Shown piece after piece: positions 33,516 through 42,291 of a DNA stretch of 64,000 nt. Position numbers and translations under genes: made by a program. Origin of the DNA: Candidatus Latescibacterota bacterium (GTDB taxonomy: Bacteria; Latescibacterota; UBA2968; UBA8231). The notes beneath the pieces were generated by a model. The model ran no database searches. It saw only the letters and a list, made by a program, of their open reading frames with translations, and had not been told where the DNA came from. Location: contig JAJDUT010000090.1 in the NCBI GenBank assembly GCA_022826515.1, positions 1 through 64,000 on the forward strand, read 5' to 3'. The stretch's first letter is position 1; each line of letters begins with the position of its first letter.

Positions 33516-33962
33516 TCAGCTTTCCGTTTGTCCGTCCGGTTCTTCGCTCTCCCCCTGCGACACAGACGCTTCTGGTGAGAGCAGCAGCAATCCCGCCACG
33601 GATGCGAAGTGGCGGTCCATTGAAACCAGTCGCAGGCCGTGTTCCATAGCCTGCGCCGCAATCCAGATGTCGTTCGTCGGAATCGGGGTTCCGGCACTCC
33701 TCAATCCGTCGAGGATCTCGGCATAGAACTCGGCTGTATCCTCGCTAACGCCGCATATCGACACGCGCGGTGTATCGAGGAATTCGGCGAGTTCCTCGCG
33801 GTTCTTGCGCTCCTGTGTCCCGCCTTTGAAGCCCGATAGCAGCTCCCCAATACTGATCGAACTTATCGCGATTCGCGAAGCCCGCCGCAGTAGGGACACA
33901 ACCGCTGGCTCGGCGCGCATGGCGTGCGAGTAGATGTTGGTGTCGATTAGGAACTCATTCAC
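33516..33962 (-). CDS. vapC: VapC-family PIN-domain toxin
   Basis: The 148-residue protein starts at GTG 33962, overlapping the antitoxin stop as GTGA. FLIDTNIYSHAM carries the first catalytic Asp, ISIGELLSGF the Glu, and TNDIWIAAQAMEHGLRLVSMDRHF the later acidic residues. These tRNA/rRNA-cutting toxins act only when the antitoxin is lost. It sits between unrelated catabolic genes on the opposite strand, so it may be a mobile addiction module. Confidence 0.9.
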   Translation of the reverse strand: MNEFLIDTNIYSHAMRAEPAVVSLLRRASRIAISSISIGELLSGFKGGTQERKNREELAEFLDTPRVSICGVSEDTAEFYAEILDGLRSAGTPIPTNDIWIAAQAMEHGLRLVSMDRHFASVAGLLLLSPEASVSQGESEEPDGQTES

Positions 33963-34231
33963 TGCCACAGTTCCGAATCGATGCGCCGCTCGGAATCGAT
34001 CTTCTGCTGAATCCGGGCGAACTCGTCTTCGTCCCAACGTCCGAACAGGTGATCCAAGTCCCGATGGACCTCGGTGAACCGACGAGATCGGTCCAATCCG
34101 AACTGCTTGCGCAGGGCGTCCAGCGCCGTCTGATTGACGCTCTTACCTTCTCGCTCGGCTACCTCCCTCAACTTGGCAGCAAGCTGGGGATCCAGCCCAC
34201 GCAGGGTCATGCTCTTCAGAACATCTGCCAA
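33959..34231 (-). CDS. vapB: VapB-like antitoxin (ribbon-helix-helix)
   Basis: The protein is 90 residues from TTG 34231, preferred because AAGGAGG lies six bases ahead; ATG 34210 gives 83. MTLRGLDPQLAAKLREVAER and EGKSVNQTALDALRKQFGL form an RHH-type DNA-binding unit, followed by an acidic toxin-binding tail ending RRIDSELWQ. It overlaps vapC by four bases. The AT-rich stretch at 34232-34340 upstream probably holds its promoter and operator. Confidence 0.85.
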   Translation of the reverse strand: MADVLKSMTLRGLDPQLAAKLREVAEREGKSVNQTALDALRKQFGLDRSRRFTEVHRDLDHLFGRWDEDEFARIQQKIDSERRIDSELWQ

Positions 34232-34480
34232 GGAGTGCCTCCTTGAAATGCAATTAATATGTGATGGCGATATGATCTCATTATATGATAGCATATTCTG
34301 CTGGTCAAGAGACGCGCATTGCCTCGGCGTAGTAGTGTTCAAGGGGTGCCTCACCGACGCGACTTGACCTAGCGACCTAAAAGGCCCTTTATGGCTCCTA
34401 AGACATCCGATACTGAAGCAATCGCTTTAGCTGTCGCTTGACCTGAACTTTCAACAAAACCCACAGCTTAGGAAGACCCC

Positions 34481-35314
34481 ATGACCAAACGCAAAATCGT
34501 CGTCACCGGTGCCGCCGGATACGTCGCCGGCCGCATGTTACCGGCCCTAAAGGAACGCTACGAAACCGTTCTGCTGGATGTAAAAACGACCAACCGCCAA
34601 GGCGAAGAAGTAACAGGAGTCCACATCGCCGATCTCGTGGAGAAAGACCGCGATGTCTACCGAGAACACTTCCGGGGTGCCGACGCGGTAGTCCACTGCG
34701 GCTTTATCCGAACCGGGCAGGGCGAACAGCGCTTCTGGAACGAGGCCGACAATATCACCATGGCCCACAATGTGTACCGAGTCTGCCAAGACGAGGGCGT
34801 GCGGCGCGCCGTGATCGTCAGTTCCAACCACGCAGCCGACTACTACGAAAATTTGATCTGGTCGGGACGCATGGACTTCGTCACGCCCGACATGCTGCCG
34901 CTATCGGACAATTTTTACGGCTGGGCCAAGGCGTCGTATGAACTGCTGGGCTTTATGTTCGCCTGCGGTAAGGAAGGGCCTGTTTTGGAAAATGTGCAAT
35001 TGCGCATCGGCGGCCCCCGCGAGACCGACATCGACGGTTGTGGCAACGATCTACAGCAAATGCACCGTGGCTTAGGAGCCTATCTGAGCGTGCGCGACCA
35101 AGTGCAATTGGTAATCAAAAGCATTGAAACCGAAGACATCCGCGACGCCGACGGCGTGCCCTTCCAGATCTTCTACGGCATCAGCGGCAACGCGCACAAC
35201 TTCTGGAGCTTGGCCAATGCCCGGCGCGTAATCGGCTACGCACCCCAAGATGACAGCCAAGTGCGCTTTGCTGACAAGATTGCGGCGATTACGCAGGCGG
35301 CACAGGACGAATAG
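34481..35314 (+). CDS. NAD-dependent epimerase/dehydratase (extended SDR)
   Basis: The 277-residue protein starts with the Rossmann motif VVTGAAGYVAG and has VIVSSNHAADYYE and the catalytic YGWAK (Tyr-x3-Lys). It resembles uronate dehydrogenase and UDP-sugar epimerase-like SDRs. AGGAAG lies upstream. One base separates it from the Ldh-family gene, and four genes follow with tiny gaps or overlaps, suggesting one catabolic operon (34481-38283). Confidence 0.88.
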   Translation: MTKRKIVVTGAAGYVAGRMLPALKERYETVLLDVKTTNRQGEEVTGVHIADLVEKDRDVYREHFRGADAVVHCGFIRTGQGEQRFWNEADNITMAHNVYRVCQDEGVRRAVIVSSNHAADYYENLIWSGRMDFVTPDMLPLSDNFYGWAKASYELLGFMFACGKEGPVLENVQLRIGGPRETDIDGCGNDLQQMHRGLGAYLSVRDQVQLVIKSIETEDIRDADGVPFQIFYGISGNAHNFWSLANARRVIGYAPQDDSQVRFADKIAAITQAAQDE

Positions 35315-35315
35315 A

Positions 35316-36386
35316 ATGAGCGAATTCAACGACGAAATTCGCGTGGACGCGGGAGAACTATTGGAGCTAGTGACCGCCGTTTTCGAGCGGTGCGGCATGT
35401 CAAACGCGGACGCCGCTCTGTTGGCCGATTCGCTCGTGGACGCAGACCTAGGCGGAACCCACTCGCACGGCGTCTTGCGAGTGCCCGGGTACGTGGAGAA
35501 ACTGACAACTCAGGGCGTGAACCCGACCGCCAAGCCCGAAATCGTCCGCGAAGGCCCCTCGTTCGTCATCGTGGACGGACGCAATTCAATGGGCCAGATC
35601 GGCACTGCCTTGGCCATGCAGAAGGTGATCGGCAAGGCAGCGCAGACCGGCATCGCAGCGGGAGCCATTCGCGGCAGCAATCACTGCGGTGCCATGGCCT
35701 ATTTCGCCCGCATGGCGCTGCCGCACGACATGATCGGAATCGCGACCACAAATGCGATCCCAACGATGGCACCTTGGGGAGGTACCGAGCGGATCTTGGG
35801 CATTAATCCGCTTGCGATCTCCGTACCGGCAGGAGAGATGTCTCCCATCGCGTACGACGCCGCGTTTAGCGGGTCTTCCCACGGAAAGATTCGGATCTAC
35901 CAACAGAAAGGGATGCGCATACCCGAAGGGTGGGTCATAGACCGGGAAGGCCAGCCCACGACCGACCCCAACGTGGCGATCGACGGCCTGCTAGCTCCCA
36001 TCGGAGGGTTCAAAGGGGCTGGACTGGCGATGATCATGGGCATCCTTTCGTCTATGCTTTCCGGTGCCAGCTACGGGACCGAACTTGGAAGCATCGAGGA
36101 GGGGCCGATCCCCGGCGAAGACGGCCACTTCGTCGCCGCCATCCACATCGCCTCCTTCGAGGATGTCGAACGCTTCAAGTCAAGAGTAGATGCCGCCATC
36201 CAGCAGATCCACGACTGCCGACTCGCTCCCGGTTTCGACCGAGTGTACGCCCCAGGCGAACTAGAAGCGATTCGCCGCGTTGAATATCGCGAGAGAGGAA
36301 TCCCGCTCAATCGCGTGACGCTGGCAGATATGCGAAAGACGGCAGAGCAACTCGGTATCGACGGGAACGAATACACATGGCTTTAG
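35316..36386 (+). CDS. Ldh-family (malate/L-lactate/ureidoglycolate-type) dehydrogenase
   Basis: The 356-residue protein has the Ldh_2 family landmarks: ADLGGTHSHGVLRVPGYVEK, AGAIRGSNHCGAMAYFA, ATTNAIPTMAPWGG and GGFKGAGLAMIMGILSSML. These NAD(P)-dependent enzymes oxidise 2-hydroxyacids and related sugar acids. The start at 35316 is preferred over an upstream in-frame start that would sit inside the previous gene. It overlaps the MBL gene by 10 bases. Confidence 0.9.
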   Translation: MSEFNDEIRVDAGELLELVTAVFERCGMSNADAALLADSLVDADLGGTHSHGVLRVPGYVEKLTTQGVNPTAKPEIVREGPSFVIVDGRNSMGQIGTALAMQKVIGKAAQTGIAAGAIRGSNHCGAMAYFARMALPHDMIGIATTNAIPTMAPWGGTERILGINPLAISVPAGEMSPIAYDAAFSGSSHGKIRIYQQKGMRIPEGWVIDREGQPTTDPNVAIDGLLAPIGGFKGAGLAMIMGILSSMLSGASYGTELGSIEEGPIPGEDGHFVAAIHIASFEDVERFKSRVDAAIQQIHDCRLAPGFDRVYAPGELEAIRRVEYRERGIPLNRVTLADMRKTAEQLGIDGNEYTWL

Positions 36387-37246
36387 TCCACGAACTCGTC
36401 CCAGGCGTCTTCTGCGTTGACAGCCGCTTCGTCGATGGCAAGAAAGGCATTGTGATCGGCAAGCGAGCGGCGCTGGCCATTGACGGGAGCAACTACCAAG
36501 ACGAAGGAGCCGCCATGGCCTCCTTCATCCGCCAAAACGGCTTCGAGCCGCACCGACTAGCGCTCACCCACGGTCACGGCGACCATATCCTCGGCGCAGG
36601 GCCGCTGGCGCAAGGAGAAATCTTCGCCCACGCTCTCACACCTGCGGAAATTGAGAAACAGATCCCAGGCTGGGCGGCGCGCTGGGAGGTGGATGAGGCC
36701 GAGGCGCGAGCGCGGGTAATCCAGCCGACCATTACCTACCAAGACGAGCTGCGAATAGATCTGGGCGGCCTACACGCCTGGATGTTTCCGACGCCGGGAC
36801 ATAGCCCGGACGGTGTGAGCATTTACATAGAGGAGCACCGCCTGCTGTTCGCCGGCGACTCCGTGGTGACCGGTATCGTGGCTGCAATCGGCGCGGGTAA
36901 CAGCGAAGTGCTGGAGCGTTCCCTCTACAAACTCGCGACGCTCGAAATCGATATCTTGGTTCCGGGTCACGGCGAGGTCCTTTTCGGCGAAGATCGAGTA
37001 AAGGACTGGATTCGCTGGGAGGCTAGCTATCTGGTGAGCGTGCGCGAGGCCGTCCGCGAGGCGCTGGACGCTAGCATTCCCGCAGAGGACGTGGCGGCAC
37101 GAATCGAATTCGACGAGTTCATCGGCGACCGATTGCCCAAAGACCGCAACGGAATGCCGAAACGGCACCTGAATACGGTCGCTAAGATCGTGGAAGAAGA
37201 AATGGAACGGAGAGATAACACATCGCACAGGAGTTCGCAGAAATGA
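36377..37246 (+). CDS. MBL-fold metallohydrolase
   Basis: The 289-residue protein carries the metal-binding motif ALTHGHGDHILG (HxHxDH), TPGHSPDGVSIY, LFAGDSVVTG and VPGHGEVLF, the canonical metallo-beta-lactamase ligand series. The substrate might be a lactone or thioester intermediate of the same pathway, judged only by context. Four-base overlap (ATGA) with the next gene. Confidence 0.9.
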   Translation: MALVHELVPGVFCVDSRFVDGKKGIVIGKRAALAIDGSNYQDEGAAMASFIRQNGFEPHRLALTHGHGDHILGAGPLAQGEIFAHALTPAEIEKQIPGWAARWEVDEAEARARVIQPTITYQDELRIDLGGLHAWMFPTPGHSPDGVSIYIEEHRLLFAGDSVVTGIVAAIGAGNSEVLERSLYKLATLEIDILVPGHGEVLFGEDRVKDWIRWEASYLVSVREAVREALDASIPAEDVAARIEFDEFIGDRLPKDRNGMPKRHLNTVAKIVEEEMERRDNTSHRSSQK

Positions 37247-38283
37247 GCGATATGATCCGCATGGCCGTCGTGGGCGTTGGGTGGGCGGGGAGCCATCACG
37301 TAGAGGGCGCACGCGAGCTGGGCCGCAAGGTTGCGGTGACCTGTCTGGTGGATCGGGATCCAGACCATTTGCAGGCCAAAGCAGAGGAGTTCGGAATCGA
37401 CAAGACGTACACCGATCTCGACGATGCACTAGCAGATCCCGAGATTGATGCAGTTTCCCTCTGCACACCTCATCCCAATCACGGCCCAGAGGCAGTCGCC
37501 GCCGCCAACGCCGGCAAGCATGTGCTGGTGGAAAAGCCGATGGCGCTGACGGTGGAGGAGGCAACCCGGATGATCGACGCGACCGACCGCGCTGGCGTGC
37601 GCCTCTACGTTGCGGAGAGCATGTCCTACCACCCCATGGCGCACTTCCTGCGCGAGGTGGTGGCAACGGGACGCTACATCGGCGAAGTGGTGTCGGCATC
37701 AGTGTCGTCGGGGTTTCGGGCGCGTCCCACTTACGCCTATCCGGGGCGGCGCGAGTGGCTTTCCAATCCGCAACTCGGCGGAACCGGCACCTGGATGCTG
37801 CACGGCATTCACACCATGGCGATGCTCCGCTACGTTTTTGGCGAGGTCGCTTCGGTGTACATGCAAGAGCACCACGCCCGCAGCTTCCAGCGACGCGATG
37901 TCGAGGGCACTATGACCGGGCTTTTGACGATGGACGCGGGATTCCAGACAACCGTGCTGCAAAGCTGCGAGGTGAAGTTTCCCAATCCGCCGGGCGGCTA
38001 TGCGATCTTTGGGGACAAAGGGCTACTCCAAGCGACGCAGGAGTCGTGTATAGCATGGAGCGAGGACAATGGCGATCAGCGAGAGGAGCTTACCTATCCG
38101 AGTAGCAATCTCTCGGCCTTTGCACAGGAGATCGAGGATTTCGCGGACTATGTGGTAGAAGGGATCGAAGGGCCGACGTCGGGGCGCAGCGAACGGAGGA
38201 GCTTGGCCATCGTGCAAGCGGGATACGAGTCGGCCAAAAGCGGCGAGGTCGTCAACCTGCGGGAGCGATTCGGGGAGTTGTGA
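37243..38283 (+). CDS. Gfo/Idh/MocA-family oxidoreductase
   Basis: The 346-residue protein has the NAD(P) motif VVGVGWAGSHH and VLVEKPMALTVEEA (the EKP catalytic Lys). The C-terminal sheet domain includes GGTGTWMLHGIHTMAMLRY. Such enzymes oxidise sugars, inositols or open 3-keto intermediates. It closes the 34481-38283 operon. A weak inverted repeat (GGCAAGAG ... CCCTTGCC) follows the stop and may end the transcript. Confidence 0.93.
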   Translation: MSDMIRMAVVGVGWAGSHHVEGARELGRKVAVTCLVDRDPDHLQAKAEEFGIDKTYTDLDDALADPEIDAVSLCTPHPNHGPEAVAAANAGKHVLVEKPMALTVEEATRMIDATDRAGVRLYVAESMSYHPMAHFLREVVATGRYIGEVVSASVSSGFRARPTYAYPGRREWLSNPQLGGTGTWMLHGIHTMAMLRYVFGEVASVYMQEHHARSFQRRDVEGTMTGLLTMDAGFQTTVLQSCEVKFPNPPGGYAIFGDKGLLQATQESCIAWSEDNGDQREELTYPSSNLSAFAQEIEDFADYVVEGIEGPTSGRSERRSLAIVQAGYESAKSGEVVNLRERFGEL

Positions 38284-38419
38284 TGCGGAGACGCGACAAA
38301 CGTCCAGACAGCCGCGAATCGCTCAGGCAAGAGCTAGCGGGCGGATCGCTCCTTTGCCCTTGCCTAATGGCCTTTTTCAATGTATCTATAATCCAACAAG
38401 ACCTTTCGCGGAGGGTAAA

Positions 38420-39793
38420 ATGGCCAATAAGGTGACGATTTTTGGTGCGGGTAGCGTGGTATTTTCGCTCGGCTTGGTCAAGGATTTGTGTCTGACCAAA
38501 GAGTTGAACGGCAGCCACGTTTGTTTCATGGACATCAACGAAGAAGTGCTCGACGTCATTTATGCACTCGGGCGACGCTACGCCGAAGATTTGGGTGCGA
38601 CTATGACGTTTGAGAAGACTGCGGATCAGGAAGCCGCATTAAAAGACGCCGATTTTGTAATCAACACAGCAACAGTAACGCACAACGAATACTTCATGCA
38701 GCGTCGGCGCAACATGACGGCCAAACTCGGCTACTTTTACGACAAAACTGGGATGCCCGAATATCACAATTTGCAACTAATGTTAAATGTTGCAAAAGAC
38801 ATGGAGAAGCTGTGTCCCAATGCGTGGATTTTGTTGGCCGGCAATCCAGTCTTTGACGGAACTACATTGATGACGCGGGAAACGGGAATTAAAGTGTGTG
38901 GCTTGTGTCACGGGCACTACGGCTACGCGGGCGTGGCCCGCATATTGGGCCTAGATCCCGATCAGGTGACGTGGCAAGCACCGGGGCTGAACCACAACAT
39001 CTGGCTGACGGATTTTATCTATGAAAACGAAGACATGTACCCGAAGTTGGATAAATGGATTGCCGAGGAGAGCGAGGCGTACTGGGAGCGGGTGACCCGA
39101 GAGGGCAAGGCGATCCCCACGCAGATGTCGCGCGCGGCGATTCACCAATACAAGCTGTATGGCCTGATGCCCATCGGCGACACGCCTCGGCGGGGCGGCT
39201 GGTGGTATCACACGGATTTGGCGACGCGGCAATACTGGTACGATCCCAATGGCGGCAAAGACACGCCAGCCGGACGCGATGCAGTGCTGGCCGGCAAGGC
39301 CAAAAAATACGAGCAGATGAAGGCAGCGGCCTACGACGAGAAAATCCGGCCGATTGATCTGTTCGGCGCTCAGATGACACACGAGCAGCACATTCCCATT
39401 ATGAATGGACTGGTCAACAACGTCGAAGGTCAGTTTCAGGTAAATGTGCCCAATTGCGGTGCGCTGCCGGGCATTCCCGACGACGTGGCGGTGGAAGTCC
39501 CGGCGATTGTCAATAAGAAGGGCATTCAGCCTTTGCGCGTGCCGCCATTGCCCAAGAAAATTATGCTCGAGTGCATCTATCCCGACTGGCTCAACATGGA
39601 GCGCACCCTCGAAGCAGTCTTGTCGGGCGATAAATCAATGATGCTGTTTGGTGTGCTCGGCAGCAAAGAGACCAAATCGTACGAGCACGGCTTGGAGACG
39701 CTGGACGCGCTGTTTAACATTGAACCCAACGAACCGATGAAGTATGTGGAAGATATCAACGCACATTTTTCTTGGCCAAAGAATTGGTCGTAA
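38420..39793 (+). CDS. Glycoside hydrolase family 4-like protein
   Basis: The 457-residue protein has the GH4 N-terminal NAD-binding segment KVTIFGAGSVVFS, TATVTHNEYF and LLAGNPVFDGTTLMTRETG. GLCHGHYG supplies Cys and His of the metal site, and APGLNHNIWL follows. GH4 enzymes use NAD+ and Mn2+ and a redox elimination mechanism on alpha- or beta-glycosides and galacturonides. GGAGGG precedes the ATG at 38420, and a TATAAT hexamer at 38387-38392 suggests its own promoter. Substrate is undetermined. Confidence 0.9.
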   Translation: MANKVTIFGAGSVVFSLGLVKDLCLTKELNGSHVCFMDINEEVLDVIYALGRRYAEDLGATMTFEKTADQEAALKDADFVINTATVTHNEYFMQRRRNMTAKLGYFYDKTGMPEYHNLQLMLNVAKDMEKLCPNAWILLAGNPVFDGTTLMTRETGIKVCGLCHGHYGYAGVARILGLDPDQVTWQAPGLNHNIWLTDFIYENEDMYPKLDKWIAEESEAYWERVTREGKAIPTQMSRAAIHQYKLYGLMPIGDTPRRGGWWYHTDLATRQYWYDPNGGKDTPAGRDAVLAGKAKKYEQMKAAAYDEKIRPIDLFGAQMTHEQHIPIMNGLVNNVEGQFQVNVPNCGALPGIPDDVAVEVPAIVNKKGIQPLRVPPLPKKIMLECIYPDWLNMERTLEAVLSGDKSMMLFGVLGSKETKSYEHGLETLDALFNIEPNEPMKYVEDINAHFSWPKNWS

Positions 39794-39818
39794 AAAAATC
39801 TACAAAGGCTGAATAGCG

Positions 39819-40829
39819 ATGGGAGATACAGGTAGCATAGTGGCAGTGACCGGTGCTGCGGACTTTCTAGGCAGCCATATATGCCGCGCCTTATTGCACT
39901 GCGGATATGCGGTGCGCGCTGTTACGCACGAGGGTAGCAATCGCAAACTTCCCGATGATCTGAGCGAACAGGTCGAATTGCAGCCGGCCGATGTCCGCAA
40001 CCCCGAGTCGTTGAACCAAGCATTCCAACATGCTCACGCCGTCGTCCACAGCGCTGATATTATGACCGTTGACGCTGATCCCAAAGGGTTAGCTGACGAA
40101 GTCAACTTGATAGGTACGCGCAATGTGATTCAAGCATGTATTGGCACCGGCGTCCGCCGACTGGTACACATCAGTTCCATACATGCATTTAGCCCGCTGC
40201 GCGGAACGACGCTGAGTGTCAGTTCAAAACTGGGTCAGAACTCCAAGATCCCCTACACGGCCACCAAAGCCGAAGCACACGTAAGCGTGCTCGACGCGGC
40301 GAGAGGTGGCTTGCTCAATGCATCTATCGTCTGTCCTTCGGGCCTCATAGGTCCCGGCGACAGCGAGCCGGCCCTCGTCGGCAGCATGTTGCTCGCCATG
40401 GCGCGTAAGCAACTCCCGTGTCTCATCAACGGAGGATTTTGGTGGAGCGACGTGCGGGACGTGGCCAATGCCATAGCGAACGCGGTAGGGGCTAGGGGAT
40501 ACGGAGGTGAGGTTTATTTCACTGCGGGACAATACGCAAAGACCAGCCAACTGGCACGTCTGTGTTCCCAAGTTTTGGGACTTAATGTGAAGCGTCCTGT
40601 CATGCCTTATTCTTTTGCTCGGGCAACCTTGCCCCTGATTAGATCACGTGCTGCGAAGCGCAACCTATCGTCTCTTTACTCCCGCAATTTGATCAAACTC
40701 TTGCACGACTGCCCGACATCCGTTGATGAATCCTTAGCGAGGAGTCAATTGGGCTACGCGCCTCGGCCACCTGAAGAATCGATCCGCGACGCCCTCAATT
40801 GGTTTACCGAGCAGGGAATGCGCGTATAA
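39819..40829 (+). CDS. Extended SDR, epimerase or 3-beta-HSD-like
   Basis: The 336-residue protein has VAVTGAADFLGSHICRALL, HISSIHAF and PYTATKAEAH (Tyr-x3-Lys), with PSGLIGPGD typical of extended SDRs. The coenzyme loop is GAADFLG rather than GATGFLG, an acceptable variant. The C-terminal half is helical and binds an unknown substrate. It follows the GH4 gene after 25 bases and converges on the sulfatase gene. Confidence 0.82.
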   Translation: MGDTGSIVAVTGAADFLGSHICRALLHCGYAVRAVTHEGSNRKLPDDLSEQVELQPADVRNPESLNQAFQHAHAVVHSADIMTVDADPKGLADEVNLIGTRNVIQACIGTGVRRLVHISSIHAFSPLRGTTLSVSSKLGQNSKIPYTATKAEAHVSVLDAARGGLLNASIVCPSGLIGPGDSEPALVGSMLLAMARKQLPCLINGGFWWSDVRDVANAIANAVGARGYGGEVYFTAGQYAKTSQLARLCSQVLGLNVKRPVMPYSFARATLPLIRSRAAKRNLSSLYSRNLIKLLHDCPTSVDESLARSQLGYAPRPPEESIRDALNWFTEQGMRV

Positions 40830-40857
40830 TCGAAGGGCGGGCCTCTAAAACGGCGGC

Positions 40858-42270
40858 TCAATCCGGCAGCGGCTCTTCCTCCGCATAAGGCTGGTCGCCC
40901 ACTTTTTCCTGTAGGCGGCGCAATTCCCCGCGCAATTGGCGCACTATATCGGCACAGGCCGGGTCGTGGTACACGTTGACCAGCTCGCACGGGTCTTTTT
41001 CCAGATCGAACAATTCCCACTCCGGCTCTTTGCTCTCGTCTATGGCACCAGGCTGGCCTAGGGCGTCGGCATAGTAGTAGATGAGCTTGTAGCGCAGGGT
41101 GCGGACTCCGTAGTGGGCGTACACGTGGTGGTGCGTCAAGTGCATCCAGTAGCGGTAGTACATCGCCGTCTGCCAGTCATCCGGGGTCCGTCCCTCCAGC
41201 ACGGGGCGCATGGAGCGTCCCTGAAACGAGTCGGGAATGGCCACGCCAGCGTAGTCGAGGAACGTGGGAGCAAAGTCAACGTTGAGAATCATGTCGGCGC
41301 TGACGCTGCCAGCGGCAATGGCGCGGGGATAGCGGATGAGTAAGGGCATGCGCAGCGATTCCTCGTACATGAAGCGCTTGTCGTACCAGCCGTGGTCGCC
41401 GAGGAAAAAGCCCTGATCCGAGGTATAGACGACAATGGTGTCGTCGGCAATGCCCTCGGCATCGAGATAGTCGAGCACGCGACCGACGTTGTCATCAACC
41501 GAGGCCACGCAGCGCAGATAGTCCTTTATATAGCGCTGGTACTTCCACTTTTTCTCCTCTTCCGGCGTCAGCCCTGCGGGTACGGGCTGCTTGAGATCGG
41601 TGGCGTTGAGGTCGCGGTCAACTCGCATTTTGGCGGCTCCGGCGGCTGCCGCTCGATTCTGGTAGTCGTCGTCAAAAGTCTCCGGCTCGGGAATATCCTC
41701 GTCTTCGTACAGATGGGCGTGTTTTTCGTCCGGCTCCCACGGGCGGTGCGGGGCCTTGTGGTGGTACATCAGGCAAAAGGGCCGCTCCTTGTCGCGTGCC
41801 CGGAGCCAGTCGAGCGACAGGTCGGTGATAATATCGGTGGTGTAGCCCTGGTATTGAACCTTGTCGCTATTGCACACCATTTCCGGGTCGAAGTAGGGGC
41901 CTTGGCCCTGGAGGATGTTGTAGTAATCAAAGCCGGTGGGCCAGTGGGCCGGCCCCTGGCCTAGATGCCACTTGCCGACGATGGCGGTCTGGTAGCCAGC
42001 GCCCTGCAGGAGCTTGGCGAAGTTGAGTTGGCGATTGTCGTGGCGCGAGTCCAAGGTGGTCATGCCGTTGACGTGATTGTACGTGCCGGTGAGGATGGTG
42101 GCGCGGGAAGGGCCGCAAATCGAATTGGTGCAAAAGCAGTTGTCAAAGCGCATGCCGCCCTGGGCAATGCGGTCGAGGTTGGGCGTGGTGTTGATGCGGC
42201 TGCCGTAGCAACTCATGGCGTGGGCCGCGTGATCGTCGGTCATAATGAAGAGGATATTGGGACGAGACAT
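40858..42270 (-). CDS. Type I (formylglycine) sulfatase
   Basis: The 470-residue protein has metal ligands NILFIMTDDHAAH and the formylglycine motif C52-G-P-S-R56 in ICGPSRATILTG. Further landmarks are GYQTAIVGKWHLGQ and IVVYTSDQGFFLGDHGWYDK. It hydrolyses sulfate esters from glycans or small molecules after Cys is converted to formylglycine by a separate enzyme, not seen here. No signal peptide is obvious, so cytoplasmic action is possible. AAGGAG precedes the ATG. Confidence 0.93.
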   Translation of the reverse strand: MSRPNILFIMTDDHAAHAMSCYGSRINTTPNLDRIAQGGMRFDNCFCTNSICGPSRATILTGTYNHVNGMTTLDSRHDNRQLNFAKLLQGAGYQTAIVGKWHLGQGPAHWPTGFDYYNILQGQGPYFDPEMVCNSDKVQYQGYTTDIITDLSLDWLRARDKERPFCLMYHHKAPHRPWEPDEKHAHLYEDEDIPEPETFDDDYQNRAAAAGAAKMRVDRDLNATDLKQPVPAGLTPEEEKKWKYQRYIKDYLRCVASVDDNVGRVLDYLDAEGIADDTIVVYTSDQGFFLGDHGWYDKRFMYEESLRMPLLIRYPRAIAAGSVSADMILNVDFAPTFLDYAGVAIPDSFQGRSMRPVLEGRTPDDWQTAMYYRYWMHLTHHHVYAHYGVRTLRYKLIYYYADALGQPGAIDESKEPEWELFDLEKDPCELVNVYHDPACADIVRQLRGELRRLQEKVGDQPYAEEEPLPD

Positions 42271-42291
42271 GGAACTCCTTGCGAAAGAGGG

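Noticed and set aside
36770..37699. Open frame of 309 codons on the minus strand
   Set aside because: Antisense to MBL and Gfo/Idh genes that have full family motifs; composition is Arg/Pro/Cys-rich and shadow-like.
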